Made by a program: the position numbers and the translations under genes. From the NCBI GenBank assembly GCA_965662365.1, contig CBFIHR010000061.1, forward strand, positions 1 to 26,601: a DNA stretch of 26,601 nt, in the 5' to 3' direction. Positions 8,742-17,476 of this stretch are shown one piece after another. The notes below the pieces were generated by a model. The model saw only the letters and a list, made by a program, of their open reading frames with translations, had not been told where the DNA came from and ran no database searches. The stretch's first letter is position 1, and every line of letters begins with the position of its first letter. Source of the stretch: CAWVWD01 sp965662365 (GTDB lineage Bacteria > Bacteroidota > Bacteroidia > Chitinophagales > Saprospiraceae).

Positions 8742-9899
8742 ATGGAAGACAAGAAAAACGACATACCAAACGACGAATCAAAGACCGAAAGCGAAGCTAT
8801 TGACTTTGAGGAGGTTTTTGATGAAAAGCACTGTTATAACTGCGATTCAGCAATGAAAACAGAAGATAAATTCTGTGCTAACTGTGGTCAAAAATATACA
8901 ACAGGCAAAGTTCCTCTATCCGAATTTATTTATAACTTTTTCAAAAACACCTTTAATATTGATGCAAAATTGCCTAAAACTTTAGGTAATTTGTTGATTT
9001 TCCCTGGCCGATTAACCAAAGAATTTTTCAAAGGTCGGCATCAATCATTTTTAAGACCGATGCAATTATTCGTCTTTATGACAATTTTGTGTTTTACGAT
9101 TATTGTATTTCAAACGAGTGATTTTAATTCAAAATTCACGATTGATGGCGAAGAAAAACAGGTTCAGACGAACCTTCAGTTTAATGAAAGTGAGAGGCAT
9201 ATTCGCTTTTTGATGGGCATGGATTCAGCGAAAGCGATAACGGATTCTTTGCTGAATATTGCTAAAAAAGAACTCAATTCGCCCCAGGTCAACCCAGTTT
9301 TAGATACACTTTTTCAGCCGTGGTTTGCGAAAGATTCGCTTTTGAATGATTCTATTATTTTGCCAGTTTCGCTGCGTCCTGGCACTAAAAAAACAATTCT
9401 AATTGCGAAAAAAGACTTGGCGTTGATGTCGAGCAAAGAAGTAATTAAATCCTATAAAATTGAAGGTTTTTGGGCACAAATATTATTTATTCAAGTCTTG
9501 AAATCGGTCAAACATGAAGAAGCATTATTGAGTTATTTTATAAGTCATTTATCATGGACTTTTTTCTTATTGGTACCGCTTTTTGCCTTGATTTTGAAGT
9601 TGGTTTATATCCGGCAAAAGCAGTTTTATGTAGAACATTTGGTCTTTACCTTACATTTTCATGCGTTTGCATTTACCGTATTTTCATTAATTTTATTGTC
9701 AAAGACATTTACACCACATTGGTTACAAATTGCGTTACTTTTTTACGTTCCGATCTACTTATTGATAAGTATGAAAATAGTCTATCAACAAAGAACATTA
9801 AAAACATTTTTTAAGTATATTTTACTAATAATCAGCTATTTATTTATTTTTGTATTTGCGTTGATGATTACGATGGGCATAGCATTTTTCTTGTTTTAA
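8742..9899 (+). CDS. DUF3667-type zinc-ribbon integral membrane protein
   Basis: Encodes 385 residues. An acidic N-terminus (1-30) is followed by a zinc ribbon with C31-x2-C34 and C45-x2-C48 (HCYNC...FCANCGQ). Next comes the family block LPKTLGNLLIFPGRLTKEFFKGR and RPMQLFVFM leading into a first membrane segment (about 108-124). A 140-residue extracytoplasmic loop follows, then four predicted membrane segments (about 267-288, 299-320, 326-346 and 356-385), including the conserved QFYVEHLVFTLHFHAF. This is the Bacteroidota DUF3667 architecture; function is unknown. An in-frame TTG at 8739 adds one residue only, so ATG 8742 was chosen. The gene converges on recQ with 35 bases between stops and no strong terminator. 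Confidence 0.85.
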   Translation: MEDKKNDIPNDESKTESEAIDFEEVFDEKHCYNCDSAMKTEDKFCANCGQKYTTGKVPLSEFIYNFFKNTFNIDAKLPKTLGNLLIFPGRLTKEFFKGRHQSFLRPMQLFVFMTILCFTIIVFQTSDFNSKFTIDGEEKQVQTNLQFNESERHIRFLMGMDSAKAITDSLLNIAKKELNSPQVNPVLDTLFQPWFAKDSLLNDSIILPVSLRPGTKKTILIAKKDLALMSSKEVIKSYKIEGFWAQILFIQVLKSVKHEEALLSYFISHLSWTFFLLVPLFALILKLVYIRQKQFYVEHLVFTLHFHAFAFTVFSLILLSKTFTPHWLQIALLFYVPIYLLISMKIVYQQRTLKTFFKYILLIISYLFIFVFALMITMGIAFFLF

Positions 9900-9934
9900 A
9901 ATGGATTTTATAAGGTTTTAGGATTAAAAAGTTT

Positions 9935-11839
9935 CTATCCTTGCCGCCAAAATAATTTATCATTTTCTATTTTTATCAATTCTTGATCGCCCAAAACCGT
10001 CAAAACATGCGTAATTTTTTTATGATAATGCGTAGGGAATTTTGCTAAAATCTGTCGAGCTGTTTGTGGTTGTTTTTCCAGTATTTTTTGAATACGATTT
10101 TGATAAATTTCAAATTGTTTTTTTGAAATGTCGTTGGAATTTCGATTCGTACAAATATCACATTTGCCGCAAGGCGAAGCATCTGTTTCACCAAAATACG
10201 CTAATAATAATTGACTGCGACATTGCTCTTTAGTCGCATATTCCACCGCTTTTTCGATGCGATTTTTTTGTCTTTCTTTTAAGAATTTGTAGCGTTTTTG
10301 GTCAATCGTTAAATCGTTAATCGCTGCTTTAGCTTGCGTAAAAATAATTTGTGGCGTTTCCTTAAACGGACGATATTCGATAATTCTATCTTGCACCAAT
10401 ATTTCCAATGCTTTACGCAAACGGCGAGGTGCAATTTTCAAAAAACGAGCCAATTGCGGTTCGTTGATATTCACAAAGTTGTTGAACGCACCTTGATACG
10501 TGCGTAGAATAATCGTAATCAATTGGTCAAACGCTCGATTTTTCAATTTGTAATCATAGATTTCCTCCTTGTTTGCCGTTACCATCAAACTCGACGGCAT
10601 AAAAACCGATTCGGTCATAAAAATCCAACCTTCTTGCATCAAAATTTTCAACGCATTATAGGTTTCACGAGGTTTAAATTTAAAATACTTACAAAATTCA
10701 ATCAGTTCAAAATCAAAACTTTCACCCATTCCGCTACCGACCGCCAACTGAAAATAACTACCTAAGGCTTGATAAACTCGCTTGATAAACGACCATTCGG
10801 GAAATGCTTGTTCAAAATTTTGTTCTAAACTAACTTTATCATTGACATTATACAACAGGATTGCAAACGCCTTTTCGCCATCTCGACCAGCACGACCAGC
10901 TTCCTGAAAATACGCTTCCAAACTATCAGGTAAACTTAAATGAATCACGCTTCGGACATCAGGTTTGTCAATACCCATTCCGAACGCATTCGTCGAAACC
11001 ATGACTCGAACCTTATTTTTTATCCAATTATCCTGTTTTTGTGACCGAATATTATTGTCCAAACCAGCATGATAATAATCCGCTCGAATGTCATATTTTT
11101 GAAGAAATTGAGCGATTTCTTTGGTTTGTCGTCGATTTCGCACATAAATGACAGACGAACCTTTTACTTTGCGTAAAATATCCACCATTTTTTCCCGTTT
11201 TCCCTCTTCTTGCAAAACAACATAAGCCAAATTATCCCGCAGAAAACTCTTTTGAAAAACATTCTTTTTAGAAAATTCTAATCGTTCCTGAATATCTTCG
11301 ACAACTGCGGGCGTTGCCGTTGCTGTTAATGCCAAAAATGGGACTTTTGGGTGAATTTCCTTGATTTTTGCAATTTCTAAATAAGGCGGCCGAAAATCAT
11401 AGCCCCATTGAGAGATACAATGTGCTTCATCAATCGCAATCAGATTGACGTTCATTCTTCTAATGCGTTCTTGTGCCAAGTCGGTCATCAATCGCTCGGG
11501 CGACAAGTACAAAAACTTAATTTTACCATACACACAATTATCAAAAGTCCGGTCAATTTCTTTGTAGTGCATACCCGAATAAATGGCCACCGCAGGGATT
11601 CCACGTTTATTCAAGTTATAAACTTGGTCTTTCATCAAGGCAATCAAGGGCGAAACCACAATACAAATTCCCTCACGACACAAAGCCGGAACTTGAAAAC
11701 AAATCGACTTTCCACCACCTGTCGGTAATAATGCCAACGTGTCTTTTCCTTCCAAAACGGAGTTGATGATCTCCAACTGCATCGAGCGGAAACTATCGAA
11801 ATTCCAGTATTTTTTGAGGATTTGTTGTGGTGAGTGCAT
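9935..11839 (-). CDS. recQ: RecQ-family ATP-dependent DNA helicase (HRDC-less)
   Basis: A 634-residue 3'-5' DNA helicase for recombination and fork repair. The motor carries all superfamily 2 motifs: LPTGGGKS (38-45, K44), PLIALMKDQV, the box D137-E-A-H140, LTATATPAV (171-179), VIYVRNRRQT (230-239), the STNAFGMGIDKPDVR block (282-296) and QEAGRAGRDG (312-321). A RecQ zinc site is visible as C540, C557, C560 and C563. A short winged-helix and basic tail follows, and no HRDC domain is apparent; this is the compact form also found in Bacteroidota, which often have more than one RecQ paralogue, so the symbol is by family. The 44 bases before the ATG contain no G, hence no Shine-Dalgarno. Confidence 0.94.
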   Translation of the reverse strand: MHSPQQILKKYWNFDSFRSMQLEIINSVLEGKDTLALLPTGGGKSICFQVPALCREGICIVVSPLIALMKDQVYNLNKRGIPAVAIYSGMHYKEIDRTFDNCVYGKIKFLYLSPERLMTDLAQERIRRMNVNLIAIDEAHCISQWGYDFRPPYLEIAKIKEIHPKVPFLALTATATPAVVEDIQERLEFSKKNVFQKSFLRDNLAYVVLQEEGKREKMVDILRKVKGSSVIYVRNRRQTKEIAQFLQKYDIRADYYHAGLDNNIRSQKQDNWIKNKVRVMVSTNAFGMGIDKPDVRSVIHLSLPDSLEAYFQEAGRAGRDGEKAFAILLYNVNDKVSLEQNFEQAFPEWSFIKRVYQALGSYFQLAVGSGMGESFDFELIEFCKYFKFKPRETYNALKILMQEGWIFMTESVFMPSSLMVTANKEEIYDYKLKNRAFDQLITIILRTYQGAFNNFVNINEPQLARFLKIAPRRLRKALEILVQDRIIEYRPFKETPQIIFTQAKAAINDLTIDQKRYKFLKERQKNRIEKAVEYATKEQCRSQLLLAYFGETDASPCGKCDICTNRNSNDISKKQFEIYQNRIQKILEKQPQTARQILAKFPTHYHKKITHVLTVLGDQELIKIENDKLFWRQG

Positions 11840-12087
11840 TTTATTGAATGATGATATTTTGAATATTGAATTATTGGATATTTCTGAATTTCAAATTTAA
11901 GTTTTTTATGGATGAAAGTTATTGGAAAAAATAAGTTTTTAGGAAAAAATCGGAAATTCATTTTATCTTATCTGAGCATCAAAAGCCATTGCTTATGACG
12001 AAATTTGTTGGCACGAGAATTTTAATGAACCTCCAAAATTTAATAAAAAATTACAACCCAATATAGCATTTCAAAATTGGGTAAAAT

Positions 12088-12903
12088 CTACTCAAAATAT
12101 TCATACTCAAAAACTCGCATTTCAGGTTTCTCTACAGGACTATACACTTCATCTTCTTGTTGTTCAAAAGGGGTGACTTTGATAATTTCTTTTGTAATTA
12201 AATCATGCTTGTCGTATTCAAAAGTAGATTCAGAGGTCAAGCGATTGTAGTAAAAATCCTTATAAGATTGGACTCGTAATTTTTCATCATAAGTTGTTTC
12301 AATACGTAAATTTTCTACGCCTTCCTCTTCGATTTTGAATAAAAACGGCAAACCATTTTTATAAAACCGGTTGGTATATTTTGTTATTTCTGACCAATCA
12401 ACATTTTTTGGAATTTCGTCCCGATAACCAACCATACCAATCATTTCATAATATTTTTTATTCGTATTTTTTTGGTTTAATAAATAGGTAACTGGTTGCA
12501 AATTATCATGCACTATTTTGACCAAATACCCATTCTTGTCAAAGGTAAAATAAGTCGTACTTGGGTTCCGTTCATCACCTACTGTACTGATTTTTTTTAG
12601 AAAGAAACCATCGTATTCGTACTTTAAAAATGTCGTGTCTTTATACTCAAAGTTTTGACTCCAGTTGTATCGTTCCTCAGTAATGACTCGACCTAACGTA
12701 TCAAAATTTGTCTTTTGAGTGATAATTTTTCCTTTATCATTGATGTCGTACACCATTCGAGTTTTGACCTTTGCCTTTCGATTTTTTTCATAACCTCTAA
12801 GCATTGTTTGATAATAAACATCCTCTTTTCTTATCGATTTTATCGGTAAGCAATTGGTAAAAATAGTTGTAGCTAAAAGAAAAAGTATGATTAGTTTTTT
12901 CAT
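12088..12903 (-). CDS. Putative lipoprotein with YD/RHS-like strand pattern
   Basis: Encodes 271 residues from the ATG at 12903. The frame extends upstream to an ATG at 12945, but those 14 residues would precede the signal sequence, so the shorter start was chosen. The N-terminus MKKLIILFLLATTIFTNC gives a lipobox-like site with Cys18. The body has repeated short strand units of the kind ITQKTNFDTLGRVITEERY, LKYEYDG, TYFTFDKNGYLVKI and STFEYDKHDLI, resembling YD/RHS-type beta hairpins seen in many small Bacteroidota envelope proteins. I cannot assign a function. It lies on the same strand between recQ and the WG-like remnant; 88 bases separate it from that remnant. Confidence 0.7.
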   Translation of the reverse strand: MKKLIILFLLATTIFTNCLPIKSIRKEDVYYQTMLRGYEKNRKAKVKTRMVYDINDKGKIITQKTNFDTLGRVITEERYNWSQNFEYKDTTFLKYEYDGFFLKKISTVGDERNPSTTYFTFDKNGYLVKIVHDNLQPVTYLLNQKNTNKKYYEMIGMVGYRDEIPKNVDWSEITKYTNRFYKNGLPFLFKIEEEGVENLRIETTYDEKLRVQSYKDFYYNRLTSESTFEYDKHDLITKEIIKVTPFEQQEDEVYSPVEKPEMRVFEYEYFE

Positions 12904-12990
12904 CAAATAAATATTTTTATGAAAGTTTTCAGCATTCTGATTCATCTTGAAAATAAAGGAAATTTAAAGGAATCGCAGGTAAAAAATATA

Positions 12991-13119
12991 TTAGACTAAA
13001 GCGATAAAACCGAATAAACCATCGATTTTTACTGGTAGTAAATCTGTCGTCTTCGTTTGACCAAACGTGATTGTCGTCAATAAAAATAGTAATACAACTA
13101 AACTGTGATTCGTTTTCAT
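12991..13119 (-). pseudogene. Remnant of a secreted WG-repeat protein (42 residues)
   Basis: A complete short ORF, ATG at 13119 to TAA at 12991. It reads as a perfect signal peptide, MKTNHSLVVLLFLLTTITFG then Q, followed by TKTTDLLPVKIDGLFGFIALV and stop. LLPVKIDGLFGFI matches the first half of a WG (Trp-Gly) beta-repeat such as those in KWG-type leptospiral and Bacteroidota proteins, with F replacing W. WG proteins normally carry many repeats, and none follows in any frame, so I read this as a 5' relic cut after the first half repeat. It could instead be a genuine small secreted peptide. The family assignment rests on 13 residues. Confidence 0.4.
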
Positions 13120-13315
13120 ATTATTTTGTTTCTGTTTGTATTACCTAATTTAATAAAAATCATTTCGATATTGCTTAATTAAGCACACGATTTACGCTTT
13201 CATAATCATGGTAATTCTACTACTGTTTTTATCGACACAAATCAGTAAACCTATTTTAAAAACATTACAAATCATTTCGATATCAAAAAATATTTTCGAT
13301 CCTTATCATTTATTT
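13120..13315. other. Intergenic region with a direct repeat and a palindrome
   Basis: No gene is seen in these 196 bases. They contain a 15-bp direct repeat, AAATCATTTCGATAT, at 13157-13171 and 13269-13283, and a perfect 14-bp palindrome, TGCTTAATTAAGCA, at 13172-13185 directly after the first copy. Together with the remnant ORF beside it, the region may be a decayed gene or an operator region. Confidence 0.5.
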
Positions 13316-14314
13316 TCAATGCTCGTTTTGATAAATTCTTAAAGTATCCTCGCCAATTTTCTGGACTAAAACAGGTAATATATTCAGAAAATCAGGAGCT
13401 TTCACCCCTTCTTTCAAATAACTTTTCCCAGTAAAAATTCGTGCTTCGTCCCAAAGATTTTGTTTCATAAAACTATTCAATAAAGTCGCTCCGCCTTCAA
13501 CAATCAGTGAATTGATTTTCATTTCATACAATGTATGTAAAATTGTCGGAATATCGCCGTTGTCTAAGACTTTCGTCAATGCGGCTTGGTTAAAAATATT
13601 CAAATCATTCGACAGGCGACTTTTCGTATCAATTACTAATCGCAACGGCTGCGTACCAAACCAAAGCCGATTGGTCAAGGTCGGATTATCAATTTCAGCC
13701 GTATTTGTACCGACTAAAATTGCTGCTTCCTCGTGTCGCCATTTATGGACTAATCTTTTAGTCTGCGAGCCAGTTATCCAAACTTGTTTACCTTTTTTTC
13801 CAATAAAACCATCACGACTTTGAGCATATTTTAAAATAATATACGGGCGTTTTTTAGTAAAAAAACACATAAAGCGTTTTGCAACTTCCCAACATTCTTT
13901 TTCTAGAATACCAACTTCGACCTCTACCCCATTCTTTCGCAGTTTTTCGATACTTTTTCCACCGACTTTCGGGTTTGGATCTTTGCAACCAATAACAACT
14001 CTTCGAAATTTATGATCTAAAATCAAGTCAACGCAAGGCGGTGTTTTTCCATAATGATGACAAGGTTCGAGCGTTACGTAAATAGTAGATTCCGGAAGCA
14101 AATGACGATTTTCAGGTCGAACAGAGCGGACGGCATTGACTTCAGCGTGAGCCGTTCCGTATTTTTTGTGATAACCTTCACCGATTATTTTTCCGTTATA
14201 AACGATAACCGAGCCAACACACGGATTTGGTGCGGTTTTGCCAAGTCCTAAAGTAGCGAGTTGTATGGCTCGCTGCATGAAAACCTCCTGCTGATTTCGC
14301 TGTTTTTTTTTCAT
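13316..14314 (-). CDS. ribD: Bifunctional riboflavin deaminase/reductase
   Basis: Encodes 332 residues that perform two successive cytoplasmic steps of riboflavin synthesis: deamination of 2,5-diamino-6-ribosylamino-pyrimidinone 5'-phosphate, then NADPH reduction of the ribosyl side chain. The deaminase domain (about 10-148) has the zinc site H56-A-E58 in GTAHAEVNAV, and C85 and C94 in EPCHHYGKTPPC. The reductase domain (about 156-330) starts at RPYIILKYAQSRDGFIG and includes VGTNTAEIDNPTLTNR and the NADPH-site-like LIVEGGATLLNSF. Both domains are full length. The start at 14314 gives a short basic leader; an internal ATG at 14278 is possible but would trim the first helix. The gene is 144 bases downstream of the fadJ-like gene on the same strand. 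No other rib gene is in view. Confidence 0.95.
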   Translation of the reverse strand: MKKKQRNQQEVFMQRAIQLATLGLGKTAPNPCVGSVIVYNGKIIGEGYHKKYGTAHAEVNAVRSVRPENRHLLPESTIYVTLEPCHHYGKTPPCVDLILDHKFRRVVIGCKDPNPKVGGKSIEKLRKNGVEVEVGILEKECWEVAKRFMCFFTKKRPYIILKYAQSRDGFIGKKGKQVWITGSQTKRLVHKWRHEEAAILVGTNTAEIDNPTLTNRLWFGTQPLRLVIDTKSRLSNDLNIFNQAALTKVLDNGDIPTILHTLYEMKINSLIVEGGATLLNSFMKQNLWDEARIFTGKSYLKEGVKAPDFLNILPVLVQKIGEDTLRIYQNEH

Positions 14315-14458
14315 TTATAAAATACTTCCTCGAATGATGTGACTTATTTCATTTTTACTCATAACATTTTTATTAAAACCTTTTTCGAAACCTCGGGACA
14401 GATTTCGCTGATTTTCAATTATCATCAAATAAAAACCTGCATAACCTACGGAAGATAT

Positions 14459-16582
14459 TTAGAACAACTCCTCGTTCTTCGCTTTCGCTAAAATTATCTC
14501 AGGAAGCGTAAAACGGCTGCCATATTTTTTCTCGAATTGTTTCGCTCTTTTGACGAAAGTCTTAATACCGTAATCATTGATATATTGCAAAACACCACCT
14601 TTAAAAGGAGCAAAATTCCAACCTAAAATACTACCAACATTAGCCTCTGCCACACTCTTAATCGTACCTTCCTCTAACGCCCTTGCCGCATCAATCGCCT
14701 GTACAAACATAAATCGTTCGATAATCGCTTTTTCGTCCGGATATTTATTTTTACTATCAAAATGCTCGGATAGTTCCTCCCAAAGCAGCGGTTTTTTGCC
14801 CGTATAATCATAAAATCCTGATTGACTGATTGCCCCTTCTCGGTTGAGCTCTTCGACCATTTTTGCCAATACTTTCAACTCATTTTTATGATAATATACG
14901 TCACCGAACCATTCTTTCTTTCTACGTTCAAATAACAACAATGTTGATAAGCTCATTTCATCTAAAGTCGCCAAAGGTCCTTTTGGCATTCCGGCTTTCA
15001 TACCCAAACGCTCAATGACCACCGGCGGCACGCCTTCGTTTAACAACGCCAGACCTTCCATCGCATACATACCATGTACACGAGCCGTAAAAAATCCACG
15101 TCTATCTCGAATTATAATTGGAATTTTTCGGATTTTTCGGACAAAATCAAATGCTTTCGCAATCGTTTCGTTAGAAGTTTGTTCGCCCACAATCACGTCC
15201 ACCAGACGACGTTCTTCAGCAGGAGCGTAAAAATGAATCCCGACAAAATCCTGTGGTTTATTTGATGCTTTTCCTAACCTTGAAATAGAAATATTCGAGG
15301 TATTTGTACCAAAAAGTGTAAATTCATCTAAATGTGCATCGGTTTCTCGAATGACACGTTTTTTTAGGTTCAAATTTTCAAAAACTGCTTCGATTACCAC
15401 ATCACAGCTACTAAAATCCTCAAATTTATCAGATATAGAAATTCTATCAAGAATCGTATTTTTCTCAATCGCTGTCATCTCACCAGCATCCACTCTTCGT
15501 TGTAACAATAAATCACAATATTTTCGACCACGTTCTGCGATAGAATGAGAAACGTCTTTTAAAATAACTTCCATCTCGTGCATCGCACAGGTCGTCGCAA
15601 TACCCGATCCCATACGACCTGCACCGATGATACCGACTTGTTTTGGTCGGAATTTTCCGTAACCTTTTGGACGGCTCAAATTTCGCTTAATCTGATTCGT
15701 ATCAAACCAAAACGCTTTGACCATATTGCGGGTCGTCGTACTCATAATCAATGCCGTAAAAAAGCGACTTTCGATACGGTTTGCGGTATCAAAATCGACT
15801 GAAGCCGCTTCGACCATTGTACCTAAAATCGACTGAATTGCAGGAAAATTCCCCTTTGTTCGTTTCATTAACAAGGCGTTTTCTTTAGCAATCCAGCTGG
15901 TAATTTCAGGTGACTCTATATTGCCACCAGGTATAATGTATTTTGACTGATCCCATGGTCGTTTATAATCCAAATTATCAAAAATCCATTTTTTTGCCTT
16001 TAGAATCATTTCCTTTCTATCGACTGCAATGTCATCAATGATTTCATATTTGAGTGCCTCTATCGGTCGATAGATTTTTCCGTCTGTCAAAATTGGATAC
16101 GTTTTTTTTAATCCATTTAACCAAACTAAGCGAGTAACACCGCCAGCACTCGGCATAAGACCAAGGCGTACTTCAGGAAAGCCAATACGTGTCTGCGGAT
16201 GTTCAATTGCGACACGATGATGACAAGCCAAAGCCAATTCAAAACCACTTCCCAAAGCGTTTCCATTAATTGCGGCAACAACAGGCACGCCTAATTTTTC
16301 TAATTGTCGATACAAGCCTTTGATCGCTTCCGTATAGTTAAAAATCTCCTGAGCATCTTCAATTTGATGAATATATTCTAAATCGCCCCCGGTTAGGAAG
16401 TTCTTTTTATCAGAAGTAATAATAACTCCAATCACCTGATTTTCAGCAACATCCTTTTGTAATTGTTGGATAATTGGCTCAAAAACTCGACTAATTCTGT
16501 GGTTAATTATATTCTCCGCATCACCACTCATATCTAAAGTTAGAGTGATAATATCGTCCGTATCTTTTCTGTATTTTATCAT
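14459..16582 (-). CDS. Fused enoyl-CoA hydratase / 3-hydroxyacyl-CoA dehydrogenase (FadB/FadJ-like)
   Basis: A 707-residue beta-oxidation enzyme hydrating trans-2-enoyl-CoA and oxidising L-3-hydroxyacyl-CoA with NAD+. The crotonase half (1-290) has the oxyanion loop TGGDLEYIH (64-72), GNALGSGFELALAC with E115 and GFPEVRLGLMPSAGG with E137, the two catalytic glutamates. The dehydrogenase half starts at QVGIIGAGRMGSG (NAD-binding G320-x-G322-x2-G325), continues with CDVVIEAVFENL and FGTNTSNISIS, and carries catalytic His450 in GIHFYAP. The usual Asn/Ser before Pro is Ala453, and the Glu partner at position 462 (E. coli FadB numbering coincides) is Asp. A C-terminal helical domain follows. No thiolase partner is in the window. 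A shorter length than FadB (about 729) is usual for this Bacteroidota type. Confidence 0.92.
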   Translation of the reverse strand: MIKYRKDTDDIITLTLDMSGDAENIINHRISRVFEPIIQQLQKDVAENQVIGVIITSDKKNFLTGGDLEYIHQIEDAQEIFNYTEAIKGLYRQLEKLGVPVVAAINGNALGSGFELALACHHRVAIEHPQTRIGFPEVRLGLMPSAGGVTRLVWLNGLKKTYPILTDGKIYRPIEALKYEIIDDIAVDRKEMILKAKKWIFDNLDYKRPWDQSKYIIPGGNIESPEITSWIAKENALLMKRTKGNFPAIQSILGTMVEAASVDFDTANRIESRFFTALIMSTTTRNMVKAFWFDTNQIKRNLSRPKGYGKFRPKQVGIIGAGRMGSGIATTCAMHEMEVILKDVSHSIAERGRKYCDLLLQRRVDAGEMTAIEKNTILDRISISDKFEDFSSCDVVIEAVFENLNLKKRVIRETDAHLDEFTLFGTNTSNISISRLGKASNKPQDFVGIHFYAPAEERRLVDVIVGEQTSNETIAKAFDFVRKIRKIPIIIRDRRGFFTARVHGMYAMEGLALLNEGVPPVVIERLGMKAGMPKGPLATLDEMSLSTLLLFERRKKEWFGDVYYHKNELKVLAKMVEELNREGAISQSGFYDYTGKKPLLWEELSEHFDSKNKYPDEKAIIERFMFVQAIDAARALEEGTIKSVAEANVGSILGWNFAPFKGGVLQYINDYGIKTFVKRAKQFEKKYGSRFTLPEIILAKAKNEELF

Positions 16583-16678
16583 GATATTTTGTTTCCCATA
16601 ATTAGCATTATGCGTTCTCTTAAGAGGGATTTTTTTATAATTTTTTTTAAGGTCTTGTAAGACGGTCCACCGTATAAC

Positions 16679-17218
16679 CTAAATTGTGGATAACAAAACC
16701 AGAAATATTCCGAAAATAATGATCAAAACAACTGCTGCAATCCAAAAATTATTGAGTCGATAAACATTATACCATAACTCCATGATGTCCAGCCATGACA
16801 TAACTGTATCGTCTTGCTTGACTAAGCTTTCTCGTGCAATAAAAAAATATTTGCTACCAATAATTGGCGTATGTTGATTTCGATGTTTTTTCAAAATCAT
16901 AAAATCACCATTCATAAAAACTTTATCGAACAACTCATAACGACCACCTTCATTTATTAGCATCGTATTACTGCTATTCTCTAAAGTGGACCAGCTGCCC
17001 GTCGAAATATTTCCATTGACAACACGCATATAATTACCGTCTTCCCCAAAAATGTGAAGAACAATATTCGTATCATCATCTCTATCACTGATTTCGACCC
17101 ATCTTTTTTCAATAAAAAACTCCGTCTCGTACAAGTCCTCTCCATAAGGAGCAACGTCCCCCAAAATATATTCGATGTAATCATCCATCGTGTCCAATTC
17201 GGGTAAGTCCGTACTCAT
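16679..17218 (-). CDS. Unknown protein with a single C-terminal membrane anchor
   Basis: Encodes 179 residues from ATG 17218. The frame stays open to a TTG at 17254, and a GGAGG (17242-17246) lies between, so starts at the TTG codons near 17233 or 17254 are possible. No signal peptide is seen. An acidic N-terminal region (DLPELDTMDDYIEYILG) is followed by a beta-rich core: FFIEKRWVEISDRDD, IVLHIFGEDGNYMRV, GSWSTLE, then FMILKKHRN. It ends in a membrane segment, about residues 156-177 (IAAVVLIIIFGIFLVLL), with almost no tail, the pattern of a tail-anchored inner-membrane protein with a cytoplasmic domain. I do not recognise the family; the core recalls lipocalin-like 'glossary' strands only loosely. 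It is divergent from fabG, and its leader carries the 36-bp element described at 17257-17292. Confidence 0.65.
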   Translation of the reverse strand: MSTDLPELDTMDDYIEYILGDVAPYGEDLYETEFFIEKRWVEISDRDDDTNIVLHIFGEDGNYMRVVNGNISTGSWSTLENSSNTMLINEGGRYELFDKVFMNGDFMILKKHRNQHTPIIGSKYFFIARESLVKQDDTVMSWLDIMELWYNVYRLNNFWIAAVVLIIIFGIFLVLLSTI

Positions 17219-17256
17219 ACTTCGAGCCAACAAATTTTGTATTCCTCCAGCCAAAA

Positions 17257-17292
17257 CTTAGTAATTAGCCCCGAATCCTCGGGAGTGATTAG
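17257..17292 (-). repeat. 36-bp leader element, minus copy (hairpin-bearing inverted repeat)
   Basis: Read on the minus strand it begins CTAATCACTCCCGAGGATTC and ends GGGGCTAATTACTAAG. It matches the copy at 17477-17512 in 33 of 36 positions, in opposite orientation. The core CCCGA-GGAT-TCGGG folds as a 5-bp stem with a 4-nt loop, and CTAAT-ACT blocks flank it. An extra hairpin, GAATTGGT (17293-17300) with ACCAATTC (17316-17323), lies just upstream in the same predicted leader. Confidence 0.8.
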
Positions 17293-17337
17293 GAATTGGT
17301 TAATTCGTAACTATGACCAATTCACTTTAAATTTTAA

Positions 17338-17345
17338 CAAAAATA
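17338..17345 (-). promoter_or_regulatory. Putative -7 box of the tail-anchored unknown gene
   Basis: The minus strand reads TATTTTTG, an exact TAnnTTTG. A transcript starting just downstream would have a leader of about 115 nt to ATG 17218 that includes the hairpin 17293-17323 and the 36-bp element. Confidence 0.4.
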
Positions 17346-17388
17346 GTCATTTTCAAGATTTACTTTTAGTATATAAATAAAAATCCTT

Positions 17389-17396
17389 TAATTTCG
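17389..17396 (+). promoter_or_regulatory. Possible -7 box of fabG
   Basis: TAATTTCG differs from TAnnTTTG at one position. Transcription from here would give a leader of about 115 nt ending in the 36-bp element, mirroring the divergent gene. A weak call because of the mismatch. Confidence 0.3.
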
Positions 17397-17476
17397 TGCC
17401 TCTTATGACGTTCTTATAAAAGAATGTAAAATTCAGAGATAAAATTATTAGTTCGTTAGTCTAAACGAGCTAATCA

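Noticed and set aside
11644..11961. Minus-strand 105-residue frame overlapping the recQ start
   Set aside because: It overlaps recQ in another frame and its sequence is a low-complexity Ser/Lys/His-rich translation of the G-free leader and coding DNA.
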